DNA from: Paenibacillus sp. HB172176
Lineage (GTDB): Bacteria; Bacillota; Bacilli; Paenibacillales; Paenibacillaceae
Assembly (NCBI RefSeq): GCF_011947265.1
Contig: NZ_JAATHD010000010.1
Location: forward strand, 1 to 64,000
Length of the DNA: 64,000 bases
Direction of reading: 5' to 3'
Positions 36,890-47,195 of the stretch are shown in pieces. Below the pieces are notes generated by a model. It made no database searches, was not told the DNA's origin, and saw nothing but the letters and a program-made list of their open reading frames with translations. Made by a program: the position numbers and the translations under genes. Each line of letters begins with the position of its first letter. Positions within the stretch are counted from its first letter, which is position 1.

Positions 36890-39800
36890 ATGAACAAAAA
36901 TAGATTCAGGCATCTGCTGATCGGTCTAATGGCATTGCTGCTCATGCTGCCGCAAGGGATTGGGGCGGTCGCGGCGGCAGAGGCGGAGCAAGGCGCGGCA
37001 GTATCAATGTCGGCGCTGTCGACAGGGGGGACGCAGGTGTCCGATTTCTACAATGTCATTATGCAGGTGGGAGCCGATCCTTGGGTGTACAAGCACACGG
37101 ACGGCTATTATTACAACGTCTTCGTCAATGGCAGCGGTATTATGATTCGCAGAGCGACGACGATTACCGGCATTGACACGGGCGAGAGGAGTCTGGCCTG
37201 GAAGCCTGTTCCTGGCACGATGTACAGCTCCAACGTGTGGGCGCCGGAGATGCATTATCTGCAGGATACCGACGGCAGCTACAAATGGTATATCTACTTC
37301 GCGGCCGACAACGGAACGAACGCCAACCATCGCATGTACGTGCTGGAGAACGCGAGTTCCGATCCGATGACCCCAACCTGGGAGTTCAAGGGGAAAATAA
37401 CCGATTCCACCGACCGCTGGGCGATCGACGGCACGGTCATGACGGTAGAGGATAAGCATTATTTCATCTGGTCGGGCTGGGAGGAAACGGACGGAAGCTT
37501 CCAAAATCTGTACCTCGCGGAGATGAGCAATCCATGGACGATCAGCTCGGAACGGGTGCTGATCTCGACGCCTGACCATGACTGGGAAACATCTCCGGGC
37601 CGAATCAATGAAGGTCCCGAGGTGACGATACGCGGCAATTCGATCAACCTGGTCTATTCGGCGAACGGAAGCTGGACGGACAGCTACTGCCTGGGTCTGA
37701 TTACGGCTCATATCGGCGATGATTTGATGGATCCCGATTCCTGGACCAAGAAGGAGGAGCCGATCTTCTCCAGCGCGAACGGCGTGTTCGGTCCGGGCCA
37801 TCACAGTCTCACCACCTCGCCAGACGGCAGCGAGGATTGGATCATCTATCATTCCGCCCGCTGGCCGGGATCGGGATGGACCCGCAATGTCCGGGCGCAG
37901 AAATTCACCTGGAATGCGGACGGAACGCCGAATCTGGGAGAGCCCGTCGATCCGAATACGCCGATTGCCTTGCCTTCGGGCGAACCGCCGCGCCAGCGCT
38001 ATGAAGCGGAAGCGGCTTCGCTGACGGCAGCTTCGGGGGGAGAAATCGGACCGGCTGTCTGGCGGGACAGCGCCGCTTCGGGCGGTATGAAGCTCGCTAA
38101 TATGAAGGATGAGGGCGACGCTGCCGAATTCACGGTCAATGTGCCGGAAGCGGGCTTGTATGCGCTTTCTGTGCGCAACGCCAACGGCTCGCCCAGCGGA
38201 ACGGACGCTTCGCATATGCTGTCGGTGAACGGCGGCCCCGGCTTCAAATTGGGCATCGTCTACTCCGGATGGGATCGCTGGGGAGTGACTACGGCGAAGG
38301 TGTATCTGAGGCAAGGCGACAACAGCATTCGCTTCGATACGGGCGTCAACGTTGCCGAAATAGACAGCATGGATGTCGTCAGGCTTGAGGGGGATTCGGA
38401 GCTCGCGTTCGAGGCTCCGGGGCTTACGCTGGGCTTGGGGGAAAGTCGCAGCCTGTATGTGTATGCGCTTACAGGTGATGATGCTTCCCCGGTGGACGAC
38501 GGAGTTTCCTTCCAATCCTCCGATCCGGAGGTTGCAGCGATAGCTGGGAACGTCGTCACGGGGCTCAAGGGTGGCAGTGTTACGATTACCGCGACCTATA
38601 ACGGACGCACGACTGCAACTGCGGTGACTGTAGCCGCTGAGCCGAAGTCCGCGCAATCCATTGCGCTTGGCGGAATGGAGCATATCCTGACTGCTGAACT
38701 GACCGGACAGCTGCGTCTCACGGCGCGGTACAATACCTATGAGGAACGGGATGTCACGGAAGAGGCCGCATACACCAGCAGCAATACCGACGTGGCCAAG
38801 GTGACGGCCGTCGGCGAGCTATACGACACCGCGCCGGGCGAGACGGTGATTACGGCCGTGTACGGCGGACGGGAAGCGCAGTTCCACCTGACGGTCGTTC
38901 CTGCGGGGAATCCCTCTCAGTCGCCGCAAGTCGCGACTCTGGTGAAGACTCCCTCCGGCGTGACACCGAGACTGCCGAGCGTAGTGGATGTTGTCTACAA
39001 CGGGGAGAGCGGTACTGCGGGGATTGACTGGAAGCTGGAAGGGATGGACTTCAATACACTCGGTACGGTTCAAGTGCCCGCCTCCTTGATCTGGAATGGC
39101 GAGGAGCTTCCCGCGGGGATTGCCGTGGAGGTTGTTCCGGGATGGGGCCTGGACGCGATTGTGAAGGAAGCTCGCGGCAGAATAGAGAGCTTTTCCTATC
39201 CGCTGGGCGACGGCCTTGGCAATTATAGTCCGGGCGCATACCAAGTCCTGCTGGATCAGCTCGACCATGCTGAGGCTTTGTCTGCGGATGCCGGGCTGAC
39301 AGAGGAGCAGTTCAACCAGGAGCGGGAGGCGCTTGCCGACGCCGAAGCGGACTTGTTAGGCTCGCTCAAGCTGACGCAGGATGGCGTGACGTATAATGCG
39401 TACCGGGATTTCTCAGGCGACGAGACGGGCAAATATCCTTTCGGCATTACCGTCGAGGATTTGACGAACGGCGCCGAGGCTAAGGTGCAGGAGGAAGAAG
39501 GGAATAAATTCCTTCGGCTGACTACGGGTTCCGCCTCCGGCAAAGCGAATCTGTTTCTTCCTTATTTGGGCGAGGTGACGGCCGCTGGAGATCAACGCAT
39601 CGTCATCGAATATCGCGCCCGATTGAACAGCAGCTTCCAGTACGCCAATGGCGCCATGGTGCGCAACGATAGCGGCAACGGCAATTATTCGATGGTCACC
39701 GCGTTCGACCGGGACAAGATTGTTGTCCAGAACGGAGCGTCGAACAAGGTCAAGGTGACGGATTTCGAGTACAATACCTGGTACAAATTCCGGATGGAAG

Positions 39801-42800
39801 CGAACTGGGACGCCAAGACGTACACCGTCTATCTGAACGATGATCCGGTTCCGGTGGCTGTCGACTACGCCTTCCGTCATACAGGCGGGGACAAGCTGAC
39901 CGGCCAGCGTTTCGGCATTGACGGCTACGCGAACGCTTCGATCGACTATGACGATTTCAAGGTTATGGTGACAGGAGACTCGCAGGCCGCTCCCGAGGGG
40001 CTTGGGGTTGTGAACGAATCGGAGTCCGGCGCCGGAGACGGCCGTATTACCGGCGTGAATGCGCTCATGGAATGGTCCGCCGATCAAGGCGAGACCTGGT
40101 CTGCTGTAGAGGGAGAGACAATTCCGAATCTGTCGACGGGAACGTATTGGGTTCGATATAAGCAGACGGATAATGAACCGGCCAGCCCCCATGCGGTTCT
40201 GACTGTGCAAGAGAGGGGGATGATCTCGGAGGAGGGTGGAGCAGGCGATTTCCCTCTTGCGGCCAACGGATCGGCGGCGACGATCTGGGTGGATGCCGGG
40301 GAGGAAGCTCCGGTGGCACGCGTGGTGACGGATTTGAAGGCGGACGTGGAGCGCGTCACGAATCTGGACGCTGCCTTGAGCAGCGCGGCCGCCCTGCCCT
40401 CGGGTCCCGTCGTGATCGTGGGCACACTGGATGGGAGCGCTCAAATTCGGAAGCTGGTGGACGAAGGGAAGATCACCGGGAATGAAGTAAGTGCGATTAA
40501 GGACCAGTGGGAGGCCTATCTGATCAAGGCGGTGGACGAGAATACGCTCGTTGTCGCGGGATCGGATCCGCGCGGAGCCGTCTATGGCGTATACGAGCTC
40601 TCTGAGCAGATGGGCGTCAGCCCGTGGTATTTTTTTGCCGATACGGCCATTCAGAAGAAGAATGCGGTCTATGTCGCCGAAGGGACGTCCGTCACTGACA
40701 AGCCCGATGTGCAGTATCGCGGAATCTTCATCAATGACGAGGAGAAGCTGAGCCGCTGGGCGACCGAGGTGTTCGGGGATCCCGACACGATGGGGCCGAA
40801 GACATATGCCAAGATCTTCGAGCTGATTCTGCGGCTGAAGGGCAACTACCTGTGGGCCGCCATGCATGTGAATTCGATTAACAATGTGCCGGGCAATATC
40901 GATCTCGTGCAGCAATACGGCATCGTGCTGGGCTCCAGCCACGCGGACATGCTCCTGCGGACGAATGTTCACGAATGGAATGCGTGGAAGCAGGATTATG
41001 CCGAGCAGCATGACCTTAACGCAGCGGATATTCAATATGACTATACGGTTAGCAAAGACGCGCTGCTCCAATATTGGCGGGAAAATATTGAGCGTCACCA
41101 AGACACCGACGCCCAGTGGACGCTCGGGATGCGGGGGCAGCATGACGAGCCGTTCACCACGGCCAATCTGATGTCCGATGAATATCAGCGTCTCGGAGAC
41201 AATCTGGAGGACCGGAAGGCCGGGCTCATGAATGAGATTATTCGAGATCAGCAGCAGCTGCTGAAGGAGGTTCTGGGCGAGAACAAATACGCGAAATCCT
41301 TCCAGGCGTTTATCCCGTACAAGGAAGTGCTGCCGATCTATAACAACCCGACCTTCGATCTGCCGGACAATGTGACGGTGATCTGGCCCGATGACAATCA
41401 CGGGATGATGCGGGGGATGCCGGGTGCGGAGGAACGCGCTCGCGAAGGCGGACACGGGCTGTACTATCATGTTTCCTACTGGGCTCCTGTCGACCAGAGC
41501 TATCTGTGGCTCAGTTCCCTTCCCCTCAGTGTGATGGGAGAGGAGCTCGGCAAGTCCTGGGAGCACGGCATTCGCAAATCCTGGATCTTGAATGTGGGCG
41601 ATATCAAGCCGCAGGAAGCGGAGACGACCTTCTTTATCCGTTATGGATGGGATGTGGAGAAGTACAAGAACCAGGGGGATCAATTTCTGAAAGACTGGAT
41701 CGGCGAGCATTTCGGAAGCTCATATAGCGATGAGGCAGCCGATATGCTTACGACCTTCTACCAGCAATCGATCGTCCGAAAGCCGGAGCATATGAAGGAC
41801 GGATTGTTCAACCAGACCCATTATGGGGATGAGAGCGCCAAACGGATGGCTGCGTATCAGGATTTGTTCGACCGCGCGGCGGCGATCTATGACGCGCTGC
41901 CCGATACGCAGAAGACTTCCTTCTATGAGCTGGTGCAATCCAAAATCAACTGGGCGTACTATGTCAATAAGGCGTATTATTATGCGGATCGAAGCAATCT
42001 GGCCTTCGATCAGGGGAGGATGGCTTCCGCCGATTCGATGCTCAAGCTGTCGCAGGAAGCCGATCTCGCGAAAAAAGCGGAAATCGCCTATTACAGCACA
42101 ATTGCTGACGGCAAATGGAGCGGGTTCATCGATCCTGAGGTCGCGTCGCCGCCCGTCATTAACCAGCTTCCACCCGGCACGCCGGCGCTGGTGCTGGGCG
42201 ATCCGTTCCTCGGCGTGATTGTCGAAGGCGAGACTTCGCCTGGGGAGGACTCCGAGCTGAAATTCTCTCCGTACAATCAAGATGCCAAATTCATCGACGT
42301 CTTCAATCAGGGAGCGGGCAGCGTCGATTGGACGGCTGACAGCGATCAGCCATGGGTGCAGCTCTCCGTCTCGGGGGGAACAATCTACGATGAGACTCGC
42401 ATCTGGGTCACTATTGATGATATGGAGGCGCACAAGGGTGAAACGGCAGTGATTGCTGTTCGCGATACGGCGGCGGCCAATGTCGTGAAGACCGTCGATA
42501 TTGCGATCGAAAATCCGGCGATAGCTTTGTCGGCCATTACCGGCTATGCCGAGGCTGACGGCTATGTGTCGATGGAGGCCGAGCATTACAGCCGATTAAA
42601 TGAGAAGGGCGACAAGACCTGGCAAGTGATTCATGATGCGGGCCGCGGGTTCGGCCAGGATGTCATGCGCGCGTATGCTCCCGATCTGGGAGCCGTGGAG
42701 GAGAACGAGGTTGCCGCAGCCTCTCCGAGCCTGGAGTACGATATGAATCTGACCTCTTCGGGACAGTTCCCGCTTGAGATCTATCGGATTCCCACGTTGA

Positions 42801-45800
42801 ACGCGAAGGGAAAGGTCAGGTTCGCCGTATCGGTGGACGACGGAGACCCGATCGTCGTGGAATCCGCTGCGTCCGATGAAGGGCAAGGCACGATCTGGGT
42901 GAGCAATCTGTTTCATATGATCGAGAAGCATGTCGTGCAGCTGCCCGCTCTGACGGCCGGCAAGCATACGATCAAGCTGTGGATGGTGGATAACTTCATC
43001 ATGATCGACAAGCTGGTGCTGTACACCGGTCCGGAGGGTGTCGTGTCTGCCGAGCTTGGCCCCGACGAGAGCTATAATGATGTTTACAATACGTCGTTCA
43101 GCCCCGGTGCCGAATCGCTGCCCGGAGCCTTGACGGCAGCCGAGCCGAAGGATATTCCGGCGGGCTGGGGAGCGGGGGCTTTCGTTGAGACGGACGGCAA
43201 GGTAAGTCTTGAGGTCGAATATGCCATGGAGCATGTGCTGGAATCCGAAAGCCAGGTTACGGCGGACATGAAGGCGTATACGGTCTCCAAGCGGGAGAAG
43301 GCTTCCGAGATGCCGGGCAAGCTTCCGAACGGCTGGCGTCTCACGCAATCCGATACCGGCATGGCCATGCGCCTTCCCGATCTGGGCGGACAGTGGTCGG
43401 AGGATGAGCAGTATCCCGTCTATAGTCCGGAATTGACCTATAACATCCAGTTCGGCAATACGGGGACGTATCAAGTCTGGGTTCGCTGGAAGTATGTGGA
43501 CAACGCCTCCGATTCCATTCGAGGCGGCCTGGACGGCAGTCTCGGCAGCTTCCCCGGAGATGTTTACTTCAGCAATAGTCTGGATGAGAAGTGGCATTGG
43601 AAGAAGGTAGGAAGCGTGAATGTCGCTGCAACAGGCGAGCATGCCTTCAGCCTGTGGATGCGCGAGGACGGTCTGTCGATCGACCGCATCTATTTGACGA
43701 AGAGCGGCGAAACCCCGACCGACGCCCTCTGGAGCCCGTCCCTTCGGACGGAGAGCGCGGCGGGTCAGCGGCTTCAGGCAGCGGTGAACGCAAAGCGCGC
43801 TGCGATGTCCGGCATCTCTTATCCGCTGGGCGACGATCTTGGCGATTATCGTCAGAGCGCCTATGACGCCTTGATGAACGCGCTGGACGCGGCGGATGCG
43901 CTCGCGGCGAGCGGGACGGCAACGAAGGGGCAAGCGGATGATGCGTTGAATGCTATTGCGACGGCCGAAGCGGCTTTTGAGAGCTCTCTTGTCCTGACGA
44001 AGGACGGCGTGATGTACAACGCCTATCGGGACTTCGAGCATGACAGGGAGGGCGAGCTTCCTTTCGGAATCGATGCCGTCAAGCTTCAAAGCGGCGGCGC
44101 GGCGCAGATTGCGGAGGAATCCGGCAATACGTTCCTGCGGCTTACGACCGGCTCCGGCAAGGGCTATGCGAACCTGTTCCTGCCCTACACGGGTCTGGTG
44201 TCTGCAACCGGCGACCGGAGAGTCGTTGTTGAATATTCCGCGCGCTTTCATGGGGGGCTGCAATATGCGAATGCGTTCCTGCCGAAGAATGAAGCAGGGG
44301 CTTATGCGATGACCGTGGCCTTCGAAAATGTCGGCGATGATCCGTGGGTGAAAGTGGCGGATTCCTCCGTCAAGAAAAACGTGAAGCCGTTCAGCTATGA
44401 TACCTGGCATCACTTCAAGATTGTTGCCGACATGGAGGCGCAGACCTACAGCGTCTACATGGATGACGAGCTAATCGCGGACAGCTTCGCCTTCCGGACG
44501 ACGGGCGGCACGGAGCTGTCGGGTCATCTGTTCGGCATCGACAACTTCGCGAACGGGCAAGTGGATTTCGATAATATGAAGGTCAGCGTAACCGGAGGAC
44601 CGAAGTCTGCGCCCGAGGGGCTTGGGACGATCGACGAGACGGCTGCCGGCGCTGATGACGGCCGCATCACCGGCGTAAATTCCCATATGGAATGGTCATC
44701 CGATCAAGGCGATACGTGGACGGTCGTAGAAGGGGAGGAAATATCGAATCTGTCGCCGGGGACATACTGGGTGCGCTATCGGGCGACGGACAGCTACCAG
44801 CCAAGTTCTCATGTGGAATTAACGCTAGCGGCCTATCATCAGCCGATTCAGGTTGTCGGCGTCAGCCTGGACAAGACCAGCGTGCAGCTCTATACGAATC
44901 ACGGAAGCTCGACCGTCCAGCTTGCCGCCGCTGTGGAGCCTGCCGGTGCGGCCGATAGAACCGTGACATGGAGCAGCTCCAATCAGGCCGTAGCAACGGT
45001 AGACGAGAACGGCCTGGTTCGAGTTCATGCCTCCGGCACAGCGGTCGTTACGGTGACGACTGCGGACGGCGGTTTCACGGCAACTTGCGATGTGACGGTG
45101 TCCGTCTATAACAATGATGGCGGAGAAGAAGACAGCGGTTCAGGCTCAGGCTCAGGCTCTGGATCGGGATCGGGGTCGGGCAGCTCGGGCGGTTCCTCCG
45201 CTCCAACCAAGACCGTCGACACAACAGAGAACAAGGATGGCAGCACGACGACCGTCGAATCCGATTCCGCAACCGGAACGGTGACCGAGACGACCGATTG
45301 GCCTAACGGCGACCGTCTGATCGTCGTCAAAGAACGAGATGGCTCTGTTGCGGAAAGCTTCACGGGGCAGGATGGAAGCAAGCGCGAGGTCGTAACAAAG
45401 CCCGACGGAAGCAGCCGCTCCGTCGTCAGGGATTCCGAGGGCGTTCAGATAGAGACCGTTACGACAGCCCTGGGAGAAGTAACGGCCGACGTTCATTTGC
45501 CCGCAGGCGTAACACAAGCGCGGATTACGGTTCCGGCCGGGCACGCCTCCGCTTCCACGGTGGCGGTTGTGGTTGGAGAAGACGGCTCGAGGCGTATCCT
45601 GGGGGATTCCTTGTTCAGTGAAGGCGGCCTTAGCTTCCTGGCCAAGAGCGACATGACGGTTGAGCTGATTGACAATGAGGTCAGCTTCGGGGATGTGCCC
45701 GGCGACCATTGGGCGGCCGAGGCGATTGCCTTCGCCTCCAGCCGCGAGCTGTTCCTCGGGACGGAGCCGGGGGTATTCTCCCCCGATGCCTCCATGAGCC

Positions 45801-46189
45801 GCGCCATGCTCTTCACCGTGCTGGCCCGTCTGGACGGCGTCCCTACCGAGGGAGGCGCGTCCTGGTACGGCAAGGCGCAGGAATGGGCCGTGGCCGGCGG
45901 GATCAGCGACGGCAGTGCGCCAGAGGCGGCCATTACCCGGGAGCAGCTGATCGCGCTCCTGTACCGGTACGCCGGCGAGCCCGCTGGGATCGGAAGCGGC
46001 AAGAGCTTTGCGGACAACGGTGACATATCCGCTTGGGCGAGGGACGCGATGAGCTGGGCGGTGAACGCTGGAATCTTGAACGGCAAGCCGGGGAACCTTC
46101 TGGCGCCGGCCGGCACGGCCTCCCGGGCCGAGGTGTCCGCTATGCTCGCTCGCTTTATCGCTTGGCGGAGCGAGCAACTGAGCTACTGA
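36890..46189 (+). CDS. Giant S-layer-anchored xylan-debranching enzyme (GH43 + GH115)
   Basis: A 3,099-residue exported protein. Order (rough residues): signal peptide 1-33; GH43 51-361 with base D in QVGADPWVY, D in WAIDGTVM and acid E in NEGPEV; CBM6/35-like 370-502; Ig-like modules to 750; helical plus jelly-roll plus short module 754-1104; GH115 1117-1757 (QYRGIFINDEEKLSRWA, GMRGQHDEPF); GH115 C-terminal domain 1767-2054; carbohydrate-binding-like 2091-2284; second copy of the helical/jelly-roll/short set 2286-2645; Big_2 2654-2740; Ser-Gly linker; three SLH repeats 2934-3097. GH43 removes arabinose or xylose and GH115 removes (4-O-methyl)glucuronic acid from xylan. The ATG at 36890 follows GGGAGG. 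Confidence 0.92.
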   Translation: MNKNRFRHLLIGLMALLLMLPQGIGAVAAAEAEQGAAVSMSALSTGGTQVSDFYNVIMQVGADPWVYKHTDGYYYNVFVNGSGIMIRRATTITGIDTGERSLAWKPVPGTMYSSNVWAPEMHYLQDTDGSYKWYIYFAADNGTNANHRMYVLENASSDPMTPTWEFKGKITDSTDRWAIDGTVMTVEDKHYFIWSGWEETDGSFQNLYLAEMSNPWTISSERVLISTPDHDWETSPGRINEGPEVTIRGNSINLVYSANGSWTDSYCLGLITAHIGDDLMDPDSWTKKEEPIFSSANGVFGPGHHSLTTSPDGSEDWIIYHSARWPGSGWTRNVRAQKFTWNADGTPNLGEPVDPNTPIALPSGEPPRQRYEAEAASLTAASGGEIGPAVWRDSAASGGMKLANMKDEGDAAEFTVNVPEAGLYALSVRNANGSPSGTDASHMLSVNGGPGFKLGIVYSGWDRWGVTTAKVYLRQGDNSIRFDTGVNVAEIDSMDVVRLEGDSELAFEAPGLTLGLGESRSLYVYALTGDDASPVDDGVSFQSSDPEVAAIAGNVVTGLKGGSVTITATYNGRTTATAVTVAAEPKSAQSIALGGMEHILTAELTGQLRLTARYNTYEERDVTEEAAYTSSNTDVAKVTAVGELYDTAPGETVITAVYGGREAQFHLTVVPAGNPSQSPQVATLVKTPSGVTPRLPSVVDVVYNGESGTAGIDWKLEGMDFNTLGTVQVPASLIWNGEELPAGIAVEVVPGWGLDAIVKEARGRIESFSYPLGDGLGNYSPGAYQVLLDQLDHAEALSADAGLTEEQFNQEREALADAEADLLGSLKLTQDGVTYNAYRDFSGDETGKYPFGITVEDLTNGAEAKVQEEEGNKFLRLTTGSASGKANLFLPYLGEVTAAGDQRIVIEYRARLNSSFQYANGAMVRNDSGNGNYSMVTAFDRDKIVVQNGASNKVKVTDFEYNTWYKFRMEANWDAKTYTVYLNDDPVPVAVDYAFRHTGGDKLTGQRFGIDGYANASIDYDDFKVMVTGDSQAAPEGLGVVNESESGAGDGRITGVNALMEWSADQGETWSAVEGETIPNLSTGTYWVRYKQTDNEPASPHAVLTVQERGMISEEGGAGDFPLAANGSAATIWVDAGEEAPVARVVTDLKADVERVTNLDAALSSAAALPSGPVVIVGTLDGSAQIRKLVDEGKITGNEVSAIKDQWEAYLIKAVDENTLVVAGSDPRGAVYGVYELSEQMGVSPWYFFADTAIQKKNAVYVAEGTSVTDKPDVQYRGIFINDEEKLSRWATEVFGDPDTMGPKTYAKIFELILRLKGNYLWAAMHVNSINNVPGNIDLVQQYGIVLGSSHADMLLRTNVHEWNAWKQDYAEQHDLNAADIQYDYTVSKDALLQYWRENIERHQDTDAQWTLGMRGQHDEPFTTANLMSDEYQRLGDNLEDRKAGLMNEIIRDQQQLLKEVLGENKYAKSFQAFIPYKEVLPIYNNPTFDLPDNVTVIWPDDNHGMMRGMPGAEERAREGGHGLYYHVSYWAPVDQSYLWLSSLPLSVMGEELGKSWEHGIRKSWILNVGDIKPQEAETTFFIRYGWDVEKYKNQGDQFLKDWIGEHFGSSYSDEAADMLTTFYQQSIVRKPEHMKDGLFNQTHYGDESAKRMAAYQDLFDRAAAIYDALPDTQKTSFYELVQSKINWAYYVNKAYYYADRSNLAFDQGRMASADSMLKLSQEADLAKKAEIAYYSTIADGKWSGFIDPEVASPPVINQLPPGTPALVLGDPFLGVIVEGETSPGEDSELKFSPYNQDAKFIDVFNQGAGSVDWTADSDQPWVQLSVSGGTIYDETRIWVTIDDMEAHKGETAVIAVRDTAAANVVKTVDIAIENPAIALSAITGYAEADGYVSMEAEHYSRLNEKGDKTWQVIHDAGRGFGQDVMRAYAPDLGAVEENEVAAASPSLEYDMNLTSSGQFPLEIYRIPTLNAKGKVRFAVSVDDGDPIVVESAASDEGQGTIWVSNLFHMIEKHVVQLPALTAGKHTIKLWMVDNFIMIDKLVLYTGPEGVVSAELGPDESYNDVYNTSFSPGAESLPGALTAAEPKDIPAGWGAGAFVETDGKVSLEVEYAMEHVLESESQVTADMKAYTVSKREKASEMPGKLPNGWRLTQSDTGMAMRLPDLGGQWSEDEQYPVYSPELTYNIQFGNTGTYQVWVRWKYVDNASDSIRGGLDGSLGSFPGDVYFSNSLDEKWHWKKVGSVNVAATGEHAFSLWMREDGLSIDRIYLTKSGETPTDALWSPSLRTESAAGQRLQAAVNAKRAAMSGISYPLGDDLGDYRQSAYDALMNALDAADALAASGTATKGQADDALNAIATAEAAFESSLVLTKDGVMYNAYRDFEHDREGELPFGIDAVKLQSGGAAQIAEESGNTFLRLTTGSGKGYANLFLPYTGLVSATGDRRVVVEYSARFHGGLQYANAFLPKNEAGAYAMTVAFENVGDDPWVKVADSSVKKNVKPFSYDTWHHFKIVADMEAQTYSVYMDDELIADSFAFRTTGGTELSGHLFGIDNFANGQVDFDNMKVSVTGGPKSAPEGLGTIDETAAGADDGRITGVNSHMEWSSDQGDTWTVVEGEEISNLSPGTYWVRYRATDSYQPSSHVELTLAAYHQPIQVVGVSLDKTSVQLYTNHGSSTVQLAAAVEPAGAADRTVTWSSSNQAVATVDENGLVRVHASGTAVVTVTTADGGFTATCDVTVSVYNNDGGEEDSGSGSGSGSGSGSGSGSSGGSSAPTKTVDTTENKDGSTTTVESDSATGTVTETTDWPNGDRLIVVKERDGSVAESFTGQDGSKREVVTKPDGSSRSVVRDSEGVQIETVTTALGEVTADVHLPAGVTQARITVPAGHASASTVAVVVGEDGSRRILGDSLFSEGGLSFLAKSDMTVELIDNEVSFGDVPGDHWAAEAIAFASSRELFLGTEPGVFSPDASMSRAMLFTVLARLDGVPTEGGASWYGKAQEWAVAGGISDGSAPEAAITREQLIALLYRYAGEPAGIGSGKSFADNGDISAWARDAMSWAVNAGILNGKPGNLLAPAGTASRAEVSAMLARFIAWRSEQLSY

Positions 46190-46211
46190 ACGGATAGAGA
46201 AGTATAAAGTT

Positions 46212-46260
46212 AAAACCAAGGAGTCAAGCGATCTATTCCGCCTTGGCTTCTTGGTTTTTT
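46212..46260 (+). terminator. Terminator of the giant glycosidase operon
   Basis: A ~15-pair stem, AACCAAGGAGTCAAG with CTTGGCTTCTTGGTT including G-T pairs, is followed by TTTTTTG. Confidence 0.88.
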
Positions 46261-46317
46261 GATAATAATAGCGAATAAAATTTCGGGTAGGGTTCTACCG
46301 TCTGGAGCTGATTACGA

Positions 46318-46530
46318 ACGATACAACACGATCCCAGGCAGTAATCCAAATTGCAGCGTCGGTGACCAGCGTTACAGCCCCATCCCGAACTGTTTTCCAC
46401 TCTGCAGTGTAGGTGAGCAGCGTTGCAGGAGCGGAGAGAGTCCGAGGAGGAACTGCAGTGCAGGAAACCAGCGTTGCAGGAGCGGAGAGAGTCCGAGGAG
46501 GAGCTGCAGTGCAGGAAACCAGCGCTAATG
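46318..46530. repeat. 51-b tandem repeats (about four units)
   Basis: Units of 51 bases start at about 46318, 46369, 46420 and 46471. The last two are almost identical and the first two are diverged. Because 51 is 17 codons, both strands stay open and show 17-residue repeats (plus strand: CRSGESPRRNCSAGNQR and variants). No good ribosome binding site is present, so coding is unproven. The repeats fill the gap between the giant glycosidase gene and the acetyltransferase gene. Confidence 0.8.
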
Positions 46531-46588
46531 GGACCGTTGGAGCGAGAGGTAGCGCTGGCAGGCTGTGTGCTTGCAAGGAAAAAGACGC

Positions 46589-47110
46589 TCAGCGCTCGCG
46601 CGAATCGAATACCATGCAGTAGCAGTCCATAGCTTCATCGCCCGCTATTCGCTCGTATTGGTCGGTGATGCGAAAGCCCGCCTTTTCATAGGAACGAATT
46701 GCCCGCTGATTCCACGTCCACACCTCCAGGTCGATCTCATCCAGCGGTTCTCGGCGCAGAGCCTCCAGCGCGGCCAGACGGGCGAGCCGCGAGCCGAGTC
46801 CTTGTCCGCACAACTCGGGATGCAAGCCCAAGCCAAGTCTGGTGACTCCCGACATCGGGAAGAACTGTGCATAGCCAATCAAGCGGCCATGGACGTCCAC
46901 GACGCCCGAATATTGCTGCGCACGCAGGGCGGGATCGCCGAACTCGATCCCGTCCTTCTTCATTTTGTCCCAGGAAGGCCAGTTATAGATGCTGTAAGGC
47001 GGTTCGTAGCGCCAGCCGCAGAGCTGCTCGGCATGCCCTTCCTGGAGAGGTAGAATGGTCATTTCGGGCTCTGATGGTTTATAATAGGGTATAGTGTTCG
47101 CATTTGTCAT
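46589..47110 (-). CDS. GNAT-family N-acetyltransferase
   Basis: A 173-residue acetyltransferase fold. The acetyl-CoA loop is visible in LGLGLHPELCGQGLGSRLARLA and the later strand-helix unit in LEVWTWNQRAIRSYEKAGF. It transfers an acetyl group from acetyl-CoA to an unknown amine. The start is uncertain: the ATG at 47110 has no strong ribosome binding site and an internal ATG gives MTILPLQEGH. It is divergently transcribed from the MFS transporter gene. Confidence 0.88.
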   Translation of the reverse strand: MTNANTIPYYKPSEPEMTILPLQEGHAEQLCGWRYEPPYSIYNWPSWDKMKKDGIEFGDPALRAQQYSGVVDVHGRLIGYAQFFPMSGVTRLGLGLHPELCGQGLGSRLARLAALEALRREPLDEIDLEVWTWNQRAIRSYEKAGFRITDQYERIAGDEAMDCYCMVFDSRER

Positions 47111-47195
47111 AGGTTTATTATATCAGATTCATGGCGGCAGCCCATCCTGCTGAGCTTGCTGTTTGACCATAGGGATAAGGGGATGGATTGGCGGA

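Noticed and set aside
39413..41710. A 765-codon open frame antisense to the giant glycosidase gene, and similar ones at 37004-38683, 42596-44413 and 45152-46219
   Set aside because: They lie wholly opposite a gene with clear domains and conserved motifs. Their products show Arg/His/Leu/Ile-rich shadow composition and no domain, and codon bias in the GC-rich sense gene explains the lack of stops.
46423..46632. Repeat ORFs in the second and third plus frames of the 51-base array
   Set aside because: All frames are open because the repeat length is a multiple of three; no start signal favours these frames.
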